From: Gp6-AA40 sp035649635
GTDB lineage: Bacteria; Acidobacteriota; Vicinamibacteria; Vicinamibacterales; UBA2999
Reading direction: 5' to 3'
DNA length: 64,000 nt
NCBI GenBank assembly: GCA_035649635.1
Contig: DASRJE010000224.1
Coordinates: 1 to 64,000 of the forward strand
Numbering within the stretch: the stretch's first letter is position 1; each line of letters begins with the position of its first letter. This document shows positions 18,116 to 26,821 of the stretch, in pieces. Under the pieces are notes generated by a model. That model worked only from the letters and a program-made list of their open reading frames with translations. It was not told the origin of the DNA and made no database searches. The position numbers were made by a program, and so were the translations under genes.

Positions 18116-21100
18116 ATGAAGCAGGTACTCAGAGGCGCTTCGGCCCTTCTGTTGTTGACCGTGTTGCCAGCGGTCGCACTCGCACAAGCATCGATCACTG
18201 GTGTCGTCAGAGATTCTTCCGGGGCGGTGCTTCCCGGAGTAACAGTCGAAGCTTCCAGTCCCAGCATCATCGAAAAAGTCCGGACGGCCGTCACCGATGG
18301 ATCCGGAACGTATCGCATCACGGAACTGAGGCCCGGCGCTTATAGCGTGACGTTTTCATTGCAAGGTTTCAACACCGTCAAGCGCGACGGCATCAATCTG
18401 ACCGGCGCATTCACCGCTTCGGTGGACGCCGAAATGCGAGTCGGCGCCCTCGAGGAGACCATTACAGTGACCGGCGAAGCGCCGATCGTCGACGTCCAGA
18501 GCTCCACGCGACAGCGAGTAATGGACGCTGACGCCATCAGCACACTTCCGACTGGCCGGAACATGTTCGAGTTGGGCGTTCTCATCCCAGGCGTCTCTAT
18601 GGTGTCGCAGGGCGGCACGCTGGCGAACCACAACGTCGGCGGCGCCGTCGGACCAGAAACGCGCGCCCTCGGCGCTCATGGCGGGCGCACCGAGGATCAG
18701 CGGTTCCTGATGAACGGCGTGTCACTGAGCTCGATGATCGGCGGCGGTTGGGGCGGTGGCGCAATCCCGAACGCGACCGGACTGCAGGAGATGGTCTACG
18801 ATACCGCCGCAGTTTCGGCCGAGCTGGCGACCGGCGGCGTCCGCATCAACTTCATCGCGCGCGAAGGTGGCAACGCGTACACCGGATCGATCTTCGCCAG
18901 CTTCGCGAACGATTCCTTCCAGGGCAACAACATAGATGACGACCTGCTCACGCAAAACCCGGCACTTCGCAATCCGGGCTTCATCGACAAGAACTGGGAT
19001 TTCAACCCAGGAATCGGTGGTCCTATCAAGCGAGACAAAATCTGGTTCTTCGCGAGCGGCCGCTATCAGGGAGCGTACCTGTTCGCACCGGGCATGTTCT
19101 ACAACCAGAATGCGAACAACCCGGCACGCTGGGACTACGTCGCCGATACCAGCAATCCGGCATCAATCGAGAAAGTCTGGAAGGACGCGCAACTCAGGCT
19201 CTCATGGCAAGTCTCGCCGAAGAACAAGATCGGCATGACCTACACGCAGCAGGACTTCTGCGCGTGCCACGACGCCATCACAGCCACGGTCGCCCCTGAG
19301 TCAGCCAACGACCGCCGTTTCCCCACGCAACGCGTCGTGCTCGTCGACTGGACCTCGCCGGTGACCAACCGGCTCCTGCTCGAAGCGAGCGGCATCCACC
19401 GCGTCGAGCGCTGGGGCAACATGCACCTTCAGACGAAGGGGCTCGAACTCGATCCGCAGATGATCGGCGTCGTCGAACAGGGAGGGACCATTCCCGGATT
19501 GCGCTACCGTGGAGCGACCGAAGCGCTGAATAACACCGGTGGCACCTACAACAATTCCTGGAACGATAACTTCCATTGGCGCTTCCACACGTCGTACATC
19601 ACCGGCGCGCACGCGTTCAAGGTCGGAGTCAATGACGCCATCGGATATCACGACAACACGACGTACGTCCCGAATCCTGTGTCGTACCGCTTCAACAACG
19701 GGGTGCCCAACCAGATCACGCTGCGAGCGTTGCCGCATACGGTGAAGAGCCACGTCGATCACGACCTCGGGATTTTTGCGCAGGACAAGTGGACAATCGG
19801 CCGGTTGACGCTGTCAGGCGGCATCCGCTACGACTACCACGCCAACAGCTTCCCCGAGCAGACACTCGGACCGACGTTTGCCACGCCGAACAGGAACTTC
19901 GTGTTCCCGGAACAGGACAACCTGAGCTACCACGACATCACGCCAAAGACCCAGGCCGCGTTCGATCTGTTTGGTAACGGTAGAACCGCGCTCAAGGTCA
20001 GCTTGAACAAATACCTCGGCGGCCTCGGCACCAACGGCGGCGAGAACGGCGTGACGATCGGTCCAAATCCCATTAACGTGCTCAACACAGTTGCGCGCCG
20101 CGCCTGGGAGGACACGAACAGAAACTACGTACCCGATTGCAACATCCTGAGCTCCGCGCGCCAGGACAACCGCGCCACCGGCGGTGACTTGTGCGATGCG
20201 TTCAGCGACGCAACGTTCGGAAGAGCCACGCCCAACACCAGGTACGACCCGGACCTCCTCACAGGGTGGGGGAAGCGGTTCAATAACTGGGAGTTCTCGA
20301 CCAGCGTGCAGCACGAGATCCTGCCGCGCGTCTCCGTCGATGTCGGCTACTTCCGGCGATGGTACGGGAACTTCGTCGTCACCGACAACCTCAACGTGGC
20401 GGCATCGGAATACGACACGTTCAGCATCGTCGCACCGTCAGACTCGCGGCTGCCGGATGGCGGTGGCTACTCGATTCCGGGCTTCCTGGCGATCAAGCAG
20501 TCGGCGTTTGGCAGACCCTCGGACTATCTCGTCACGCTCGCCGACACCTACGGCAGTCGTATCGAACACTGGAACGGGGTCGATGTGTCGGTAAACGCTC
20601 GACTCGAGAACGGTCTCTTCCTGCAGGCCGGTACGAGCACCGGGCGAACATCGACTGACGTCTGCGACATCGTCGACGACGTGCCAGAGACCATTCTCGA
20701 CTTCCCGGCTGTGGCCGGCTCGCTTGTTCAACAGACCCCGAACGTCGCGTATTGCCAGATCGACACGAATTGGCTGACGCAGATCAAGGGTGTCGCCTCC
20801 TACACCATTCCCCGGGTTGACGTGTCTGTGTCGGGAACGTACCAGCGACTCCCAGCCCCAGTTCCTGACCTGTCAGCCAACTTCGCAGCAACCAATGCGT
20901 ACCTTGCCGCCAACTCGACGCTCGGTCGTACGTTGGCCGGCGGAGCGCAAAACATCACCGTCAACTTGGTGGAGCCAGGCAAGGTGTTCGGCCCCTCGCT
21001 CAATCAGCTCGACGTACGGTTTGCGAAGATCCTGCGGTTGGGCTCGGCGCGGGCGACGATCAACTTCGACATCTACAACGCGCTCAATGCCAACACGATC

Positions 21101-21214
21101 CTGACCTATAACAACGCCTTCGCGATCGCGCCCACAGGAGCCGTCACCTGGCAGCAGCCGACGCAAATCCTGCAAGCGCGATTCTTCAAGATCGGCGGGC
21201 AGTTCGATTTTTAG
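18116..21214 (+). CDS. Oar-like TonB-dependent receptor with carboxypeptidase-regulatory domain (1)
   Basis: The 1032-residue protein has a signal peptide (MKQVLRGASALLLLTVLPAV), an Ig-like carboxypeptidase-regulatory domain (VRDSSGAVLPGVTVEASSP, residues about 28-110), a plug with TITVTGEAPIVDVQSS, and a large barrel ending in KIGGQFDF with terminal phenylalanine for BAM assembly. The ATG at 18116 follows a good GGGAGG ribosome site; the open frame upstream lacks signal-peptide character. Loops carry FCACHDA near residue 380 and paired cysteines PDCN/GDLCDA near 675-695. Oar-like receptors import oligopeptides or large glycan pieces or act in protein secretion; the ligand here is unknown. 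It resembles receptor 3 (29.4 kb) more than receptor 2. Confidence 0.88.
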   Translation: MKQVLRGASALLLLTVLPAVALAQASITGVVRDSSGAVLPGVTVEASSPSIIEKVRTAVTDGSGTYRITELRPGAYSVTFSLQGFNTVKRDGINLTGAFTASVDAEMRVGALEETITVTGEAPIVDVQSSTRQRVMDADAISTLPTGRNMFELGVLIPGVSMVSQGGTLANHNVGGAVGPETRALGAHGGRTEDQRFLMNGVSLSSMIGGGWGGGAIPNATGLQEMVYDTAAVSAELATGGVRINFIAREGGNAYTGSIFASFANDSFQGNNIDDDLLTQNPALRNPGFIDKNWDFNPGIGGPIKRDKIWFFASGRYQGAYLFAPGMFYNQNANNPARWDYVADTSNPASIEKVWKDAQLRLSWQVSPKNKIGMTYTQQDFCACHDAITATVAPESANDRRFPTQRVVLVDWTSPVTNRLLLEASGIHRVERWGNMHLQTKGLELDPQMIGVVEQGGTIPGLRYRGATEALNNTGGTYNNSWNDNFHWRFHTSYITGAHAFKVGVNDAIGYHDNTTYVPNPVSYRFNNGVPNQITLRALPHTVKSHVDHDLGIFAQDKWTIGRLTLSGGIRYDYHANSFPEQTLGPTFATPNRNFVFPEQDNLSYHDITPKTQAAFDLFGNGRTALKVSLNKYLGGLGTNGGENGVTIGPNPINVLNTVARRAWEDTNRNYVPDCNILSSARQDNRATGGDLCDAFSDATFGRATPNTRYDPDLLTGWGKRFNNWEFSTSVQHEILPRVSVDVGYFRRWYGNFVVTDNLNVAASEYDTFSIVAPSDSRLPDGGGYSIPGFLAIKQSAFGRPSDYLVTLADTYGSRIEHWNGVDVSVNARLENGLFLQAGTSTGRTSTDVCDIVDDVPETILDFPAVAGSLVQQTPNVAYCQIDTNWLTQIKGVASYTIPRVDVSVSGTYQRLPAPVPDLSANFAATNAYLAANSTLGRTLAGGAQNITVNLVEPGKVFGPSLNQLDVRFAKILRLGSARATINFDIYNALNANTILTYNNAFAIAPTGAVTWQQPTQILQARFFKIGGQFDF

Positions 21215-21218
21215 AAAA

Positions 21219-21363
21219 AACCTGTCAACTCCCCAATTCCCAACTTCCAATTCCCAACGAACCGGACGGATTGGGAGTTGGGGTTTGGAAGTTGGGCGTT
21301 GATCGACGCCATTGTGTTAGTTGGAGGCCCGTCCCGGCTTACCGGGACGGGCTTTCCTGTTTT
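21219..21363 (+). terminator. TTGGGAG inverted array followed by a rho-independent terminator
   Basis: After the receptor stop, ACTCCCCAATTCCCAAC-type words and their complements (GATTGGGAGTTGGGG) form a loose foldback up to about 21300. Positions 21327-21352 then form an 11-bp perfect stem GCCCGTCCCGG / CCGGGACGGGC with a CTTA loop, followed by TTTCCTGTTTTG. This second hairpin is a convincing intrinsic terminator for receptor 1. Confidence 0.8.
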
Positions 21364-21423
21364 GTCCAATTCTTGTCTAGGCAGTTAGGGTGACGAAATA
21401 TGCAAGTCGGCACCAGATCGCCA

Positions 21424-21492
21424 AAATCCTAAGGATTTCGAGGATATGCCCAACATAAATAACGATATCGGAATTATCTGACGTATCAGATA
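21424..21492. promoter_or_regulatory. AT-rich leader with two inverted repeats upstream of receptor 2
   Basis: The gap 21364-21572 has no gene. It contains AAATCC-TAA-GGATTT (21424-21438) and TATCTGA-CGTA-TCAGATA (21475-21492), the latter a 7-bp perfect inverted repeat suited to a dimeric regulator. No convincing -35/-10 pair could be assigned. A strong TAGGAGG ribosome site precedes the ATG at 21573. Confidence 0.4.
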
Positions 21493-21572
21493 CACGTTGA
21501 TCAGGTTGTGGCGCGAGCGCAACATTCGCCTCGTCTGGGAGCAGGTTCCGGTCCCAATCCTAGGAGGTACGA

Positions 21573-24500
21573 ATGAAGCACGTTCTGATCAGAGGCGCCG
21601 CGGCGCTTCTGTTACTGGCCGTGTTGCCAGTTGCCGCATTCGCTCAAGCATCAATCACGGGCGTTGTGAAAGACACTTCCGGAGCTGTGCTCCCCGGTGT
21701 GACCGTTGAAGCGGCCAGCCCGGTACTTATCGAAAAGTCGCGGGGGACCGTGACCGACGGCTCCGGCGCCTATCAGATCATCAACCTGCTTCCAGGCTCG
21801 TACACCGTCACTTTCACGCTGCCCGGATTCAACACCTTCGTGCGCGATCAGATCGAGCTGAGTGGCTCATTCGTGGCCACGGTCAACGCGGAAATGAGAG
21901 TTGGCGCCCTGGCCGAGACCATTACGGTCACTGGACAGACACCCCTTGTGGACGTGAGAAGCTCTGCCGTCCAGAAGGTGGTCACCAAGGAGATCGTCGA
22001 CTCCATTCCCACAGGCCGACTGGGGATCAACCTTGCCGCCCTGCAGCCCGGGATCATTCTGGGTGCCGGCGGCGGCGTCGGACAGGCCAACACCAACGCG
22101 CTGAACTCGCAGGATGTCGGCGGCACCGCGGGCGACACCTTCACCGACCTCTCGATTCATGGTGGCAAGCCGGCGGAACAGCGACAGACCATCGGCGGCC
22201 TCTCCGCTGCGACGACGATTCGTTTCGGCGAGTCGCTGAGCAGCTCACCGAGCTTCACAGCGATGCAGGAGATGAGTGTCAATACGTCAGGCGCTGACGC
22301 ATCCCTTGCTGGCGGTGGTGTGCAGATCAACTACGTGCCGCGCGACGGCGGCAACACGTTCAAAGGCCTCATGTTCTTCTCTGGCGCGAATGGCGCGATG
22401 CAAGGCTCGAACTACTCGGAGGGCACCAGAGACGCGAGCGGAGGGTGCTCACCAGCCGAGAGCCTGTATTGCCGAGGGCTGGTTACGCAGCCGGGCGCTC
22501 TGAAATCCGTCTATGACGTCAACCCCGGGTACGGCGGCCCGATCATGCGCGACAAACTGTGGTGGTTTGCGACGGCGCGATGGACGAAGGCCGAGAACTA
22601 CGTAACGAACAATTATCCGAACCAGAACTTCGTCTCTGGCCAGACCAGCCCAACGCTGCTCAACACAACGACGCTGAGCTACGTGCCCGTGACGAGCGCT
22701 GATCTCCGGACCACTGTCGGAGGTGGAGGCAACTTCTGGGAGCAGACCGTTCGTCTCACCTGGCAGATCGACGACAAGAACAAGCTCGGTATCTACTACA
22801 ACAACAAGAAGCGAACGTCGATCAACGCCAACGCCACGACCTCATATGAGTCGTTGAATGCGTCGTACTTCTTCCCGTTCTCCGACAACCTCGTTCAGTG
22901 GTCAGCGCCGATGACCAACAGGCTCCTGCTCGAAGCCGGGTTCTGGCGGCATCAGGAGACATGGGGAGGCAAACGCGCGGACCTAGATGTCGCGGATCCC
23001 TTGGCCGTCGGCATCACCGACAACAACCCGCAGAGACTGGACAGCTACACGCAGTTGATCCAGAACTACCACGGCCGTGTTGGAGCAACCGACACGCCAA
23101 GCCACAACCCCAACTATCGGGGCAATTTTGCCGCGTCATACGTGACGGGCGCCCATTCATTCAAGGCTGGCATGGACTTGAACGGCGCGACCCGATGGGC
23201 GAACACCGAGTCGGTCATCCCCTACAGCTACGTCGTCAGCACGCTGGCGAACAACGGGGTGGGCCTTGGCATACCAGCGCCGACCACACTGACCTTGCGG
23301 TCGGATGGATGCACCGATCCGCTCGTCCGTCAGGTCAATGGAGGCGTGGTTGGTGGCCACACGTCCGTTCAACCAGGATGTCCCACCATCGCCAAGAACA
23401 AGGTTTCCAGCGAAGGTGGCATCTACGTGCAGGATAAATGGACGATCAACCGGGTGACGTTGAGCATGGGACTGCGTTACGACTGGTTCAACTCGGAGAA
23501 TCCCGAGTACCACCTCGGACCATCCCTGCTGACGCCCACCCGGGACTATGATGTGCCGGCCTTCAAGACGACCACGTACAAGGACATCACACCCAAAGTT
23601 GCGGCCGCGTACGATCTCTTCGGCGACGGCAAGACCGCGCTCAAGGTCAACTACGGACGCTACGTGCTCGGGCAGGCACTGGTCGTCGGCGGTCTCGCCA
23701 GCCAGCCCGGCTACAACGTCCAGCTCACCTCGTCTCGCGGGTGGATCGACAACAACCGGAACTTCATTCCCGACTGCGACCTGGCCAATCCCGCGGCACA
23801 GGGTCCAACGCTCACCGGAACTCAGAGACAGATCGACACATGCAACGCCCCGGTTGGAGCAAACCTCAACTTCTACGACAGCATTCTGCGGCCGAACCTG
23901 GCCGTGCAGGACGACGCGCGCTACGGGTGGAACAAGCGTCCGTACAGTTGGGAATTCTCGCTGAGTGCGCAGCAGGAGATCAGCCAGGGCGTCTCGGTCT
24001 ACGGTGGCACGTTCTGGCGGTGGTTCGGCAACTTCCTTGTCACTGACAACACGTCTGCGACGGTTGCCGATTACACGCAGTTCTCTGTCACCCCAGGCTT
24101 GATTCCACCCTCACCACCGCAGGCGGGCGGTGAGAGCCTGCCGAGCGACGTTAACACGACTCAGTTTTTCAACATCAACCCGGGCGTACAGACCAACAAC
24201 CTGCAGGGCCTGTCGAAAACGATGTTCCCCGGCAGTAACGTGTACGACCGTTGGTTCGGGTATGACGTCGGCCTCAACGCCAGGCTTCCCCAGGGGGTCA
24301 TCTTCCAGGGCGGTCTGAGCACCGGGCATCAGACCACCGACTTCTGCGACGTTCAGGATCCGGCAAAAGCGGGGAACAACGCGCTCGTCGAAATGCTGGT
24401 CACTGGCGCCGGCGCGGCTCAGGTGACCAGGCCCCTGGCTTACTGCCACATGGACCAGAACTGGCTGCCGCAGGTCAAGTTCCTCGGGTCCTACACGATC

Positions 24501-24893
24501 CCGAAGATCGACGTGCAGGTCGGAGCGTCGTTCCAGAGCATTCCTGGCGTTGAGTACAGCGCTGAGTATGCCGCCGCCAACAGCGACGTCGGCAGGCCCG
24601 TGTCCCAGGGGGGCCTTGGCCGACTGCCGTCCGGAGGGACTCCGATTGGTACCACGACGGTCCAACTGATCCAACCGGGCACGTTGTATGGCCCACGCTT
24701 CAATCAGATCGACGCGCGCTTTGGCAAGGTAGTTCGCATGGGGCGGACCAGGGGCGTCGTGAGCCTGGACCTCTTCAACGTGCTCAACTCCGACACCGTC
24801 TCCGGTGCCAGCGCGGTATACGCCACGTGGCTCGCACCGACGGCCGTTGTGTCGCCGCGTCTGATGAAGATCTCGATGACCTACGACTTCTGA
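21573..24893 (+). CDS. Oar-like TonB-dependent receptor with carboxypeptidase-regulatory domain (2)
   Basis: The 1106-residue product begins with a signal peptide ending in AFAQ, then the carboxypeptidase-regulatory domain (VKDTSGAVLPGVTVEAASP), a plug with TITVTGQTPLVDVRSSAVQ, and a long barrel ending MKISMTYDF. A GGAGG site sits 5 bases before the ATG. Extracellular loops contain conserved cysteine pairs (for example FIPDCD and IDTCN) likely to form disulfides. It lacks the FCAC loop of receptors 1 and 3 and has a different plug, so it probably binds another ligand. It is tandem to receptor 1 but separated by a terminator, and is followed by two hairpins before the CRTAC1-TPR pair. Confidence 0.88.
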   Translation: MKHVLIRGAAALLLLAVLPVAAFAQASITGVVKDTSGAVLPGVTVEAASPVLIEKSRGTVTDGSGAYQIINLLPGSYTVTFTLPGFNTFVRDQIELSGSFVATVNAEMRVGALAETITVTGQTPLVDVRSSAVQKVVTKEIVDSIPTGRLGINLAALQPGIILGAGGGVGQANTNALNSQDVGGTAGDTFTDLSIHGGKPAEQRQTIGGLSAATTIRFGESLSSSPSFTAMQEMSVNTSGADASLAGGGVQINYVPRDGGNTFKGLMFFSGANGAMQGSNYSEGTRDASGGCSPAESLYCRGLVTQPGALKSVYDVNPGYGGPIMRDKLWWFATARWTKAENYVTNNYPNQNFVSGQTSPTLLNTTTLSYVPVTSADLRTTVGGGGNFWEQTVRLTWQIDDKNKLGIYYNNKKRTSINANATTSYESLNASYFFPFSDNLVQWSAPMTNRLLLEAGFWRHQETWGGKRADLDVADPLAVGITDNNPQRLDSYTQLIQNYHGRVGATDTPSHNPNYRGNFAASYVTGAHSFKAGMDLNGATRWANTESVIPYSYVVSTLANNGVGLGIPAPTTLTLRSDGCTDPLVRQVNGGVVGGHTSVQPGCPTIAKNKVSSEGGIYVQDKWTINRVTLSMGLRYDWFNSENPEYHLGPSLLTPTRDYDVPAFKTTTYKDITPKVAAAYDLFGDGKTALKVNYGRYVLGQALVVGGLASQPGYNVQLTSSRGWIDNNRNFIPDCDLANPAAQGPTLTGTQRQIDTCNAPVGANLNFYDSILRPNLAVQDDARYGWNKRPYSWEFSLSAQQEISQGVSVYGGTFWRWFGNFLVTDNTSATVADYTQFSVTPGLIPPSPPQAGGESLPSDVNTTQFFNINPGVQTNNLQGLSKTMFPGSNVYDRWFGYDVGLNARLPQGVIFQGGLSTGHQTTDFCDVQDPAKAGNNALVEMLVTGAGAAQVTRPLAYCHMDQNWLPQVKFLGSYTIPKIDVQVGASFQSIPGVEYSAEYAAANSDVGRPVSQGGLGRLPSGGTPIGTTTVQLIQPGTLYGPRFNQIDARFGKVVRMGRTRGVVSLDLFNVLNSDTVSGASAVYATWLAPTAVVSPRLMKISMTYDF

Positions 24894-24902
24894 GACACGA
24901 AC

Positions 24903-24975
24903 GCCGGGTCCTGGACAGCAGGACCCGGCCTCCACTGAATAGGGCGGGTCCTCTCGTTGGACCCGCCTTTTTCTT
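24903..24975 (+). terminator. Double hairpin terminator after receptor 2
   Basis: Two GC hairpins lie in tandem: GCCGGGTCCTG / CAGGACCCGGC (24903-24929, 11-bp perfect stem, GACAG loop) and GGCGGGTCC / GGACCCGCC (24943-24967) followed by TTTTTCTT. The second is a canonical intrinsic terminator. The same GGGTCC/GGACCC stem type recurs at 58054-58101. It ends 17 bp before the next start codon, leaving no room for a separate promoter beyond the hairpins. Confidence 0.85.
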
Positions 24976-24991
24976 GTACGCTCATTCATCG

Positions 24992-26821
24992 ATGCGCGCG
25001 CGACTCGCCCTGCCCGCGGCCTCCCTCCTTCTCCTCGGCGGTTGGGGTTGCGATCGCTCCGCGCCGGCTGCCTCTGTGCGCCCGGTGACAGAGGTCGCGT
25101 CCGATTGGTTCATGGATCGCGCAGAAACCAGCGGACTGACGTTCACGCACATCAACGGCATGGAGGGCAAGTTCTACTATGCCGAGATCATCGCGCCCGG
25201 CACCGCGATGCTCGATTACGACAACGACGGCGATCTGGACATCTATCTCACGCAGGGCGCTCGGTTCTCTGAGACGGCCGCCGGGACTCGGGACTCCTTG
25301 GGCGCCGACTTGTCCGCAGTAGCGCGGAGCGCGAAGGCGGAAGCACCTCGCGCGAAGGCGGCGGGATCCGAGGTTCTACGTTCTGGCGGTCGGCTATTTC
25401 GCAACGATCTACGCGTCAACGGCGACGGGACGCGCACGTTGCAATTCGTCGACGTGACCGATGCGAGTCGCCTCGTTTCGCGTGGATACGGCATGGGCGT
25501 GACGGCCGGCGACTTCAACAACGACGGCTGCGTCGATGTCTATCTCACCAACCTCGGGCCCAACCAATTGTTCCGCAACAATTGCAACGGCACATTCATG
25601 GACGTCTCGAGACAAAGCCGGGCGGACGATCCATCGTGGTCGGTTTCCGCCGCGTTCTTCGACTACGATCGCGACGGGTGGCTCGATCTCTTCGTTGGCA
25701 ACTATCTGAGCTGGCGGGTCGAGTCGAACACGCCGTGCTTTGCTCCCTCGGGGCGTCCCGACTACTGTTCGCCCGACGTGTACCAACCGCAGCCGAGCCG
25801 GCTTCTTCACAACAACCGCGATGGGACCTTCACCGACGTGACGGCTGCCTCGGGGATCGCTCGCGAATTCGGGCCGGCGCTCGGTGTGTCCACGGCAGAC
25901 TTCAACGGTGATGGATGGATCGACTTCTACGTCGCCAACGACGGTCAGCCGAACCTGCTGTGGATCAATCAACGCGATGGCACCTTCAAGAACACGGGAT
26001 TACTGTCGGGCACGGCCTTGAGCTCGCATGGCAGGGCGAAAGCGGGCATGGGCGTGGATGCGGGCGACTTCGATAACGATGGCGACGAAGACATCTTCGT
26101 GACCAACCTGACCGGTGAAGGCAACGATCTCTACGTCAATGACGGCGCCGGCCTCTTCGAAGAACGGAGCGCGCGGTCGGGACTCGGCGCCGCCAGCCGC
26201 GGCTATACCGGCTTCGGGACAGCCTGGCTCGACTTCGACAATGACGGCTGGCTGGATACGCTCACCGTCAACGGCGCGGTGCAGACGATCGAGGCGCTTC
26301 GCCGCGAAAACGACCCATTCCCGCTGCACCAGCGCAAGCTGCTGTTTCGCAATCCAGGTCGGGATCAATCGGGCACCGCGCGATTCGAGGACGCCACGGC
26401 ACGAGGCGGGGCCGCGTTCGAACTCTCTGAAGTCGGTCGGGGCGCTGCGTTCGGAGACATCGACAACGATGGGGACGTCGACGTACTCGTCGCAAACAAC
26501 AACGGAAAGCCACGACTGCTGATCAACGAACTCGGCAGCCGCAATCATTGGATCGGGTTCCGTCTGGTGGGCAGCCAGGCACCCCGTGACATGCTGGCTG
26601 CGCGTGTCGGAGTTGTGCGTGATGACGGCTCGACATTGTGGCGGCGGGCGCGATCGGATGGAAGTTACGCGTCGGCCAACGATCCGCGCGTGCTCGTTGG
26701 TCTTGGCCAGTCGACGAGTGCGTCGCGTATACGCGTAGTGTGGCCAAATGGCAGGACCGAAGAGTGGACGACGGTTCCGATAGATCGATATACCACTCTC
26801 AAAGAAGGTGACGCCAAGTGA
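24992..26821 (+). CDS. CRTAC1-family lipoprotein (FG-GAP repeats, ASPIC/UnbV) (a)
   Basis: The 609-residue protein has a signal peptide with a cysteine at residue 20 (LLLLGGWGCDRS), so it is probably a lipoprotein. It contains at least six calcium-binding FG-GAP type repeats of the DxDxDGDxD and FNNDGCVDVYL kind (a beta-propeller) and a C-terminal ASPIC/UnbV domain (RRARSDGSYASANDPRVLVG). Role unknown; propellers of this family bind extracellular partners. Residues about 97-130 are a low-complexity insert rich in A, R, K, S and G encoded by a DNA repeat. The stop overlaps the GTG of the TPR gene (GTGA). Confidence 0.85.
   Translation: MRARLALPAASLLLLGGWGCDRSAPAASVRPVTEVASDWFMDRAETSGLTFTHINGMEGKFYYAEIIAPGTAMLDYDNDGDLDIYLTQGARFSETAAGTRDSLGADLSAVARSAKAEAPRAKAAGSEVLRSGGRLFRNDLRVNGDGTRTLQFVDVTDASRLVSRGYGMGVTAGDFNNDGCVDVYLTNLGPNQLFRNNCNGTFMDVSRQSRADDPSWSVSAAFFDYDRDGWLDLFVGNYLSWRVESNTPCFAPSGRPDYCSPDVYQPQPSRLLHNNRDGTFTDVTAASGIAREFGPALGVSTADFNGDGWIDFYVANDGQPNLLWINQRDGTFKNTGLLSGTALSSHGRAKAGMGVDAGDFDNDGDEDIFVTNLTGEGNDLYVNDGAGLFEERSARSGLGAASRGYTGFGTAWLDFDNDGWLDTLTVNGAVQTIEALRRENDPFPLHQRKLLFRNPGRDQSGTARFEDATARGGAAFELSEVGRGAAFGDIDNDGDVDVLVANNNGKPRLLINELGSRNHWIGFRLVGSQAPRDMLAARVGVVRDDGSTLWRRARSDGSYASANDPRVLVGLGQSTSASRIRVVWPNGRTEEWTTVPIDRYTTLKEGDAK
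25283..25380 (+). repeat. In-frame GGGACTC / GCGCGAAGGCGG repeat inside CRTAC1 gene a
   Basis: The segment consists of GGGACTC words, TTGGGCGCCGA, and GCGCGAAGGCGGCGGGATCC blocks. The same words occur in opposite genome orientation, but the same sense within the gene, in CRTAC1 gene c (38985-39087). CRTAC1 gene b has no insert here. The frame is kept, adding about 30 residues between the first propeller repeat and RLFRNDLR. Confidence 0.8.

Noticed and set aside
24903..24975. Insertion-sequence ends
   Set aside because: The hairpins are compact stems with T-runs, have no transposase nearby and no target-site duplication; terminators explain them better.
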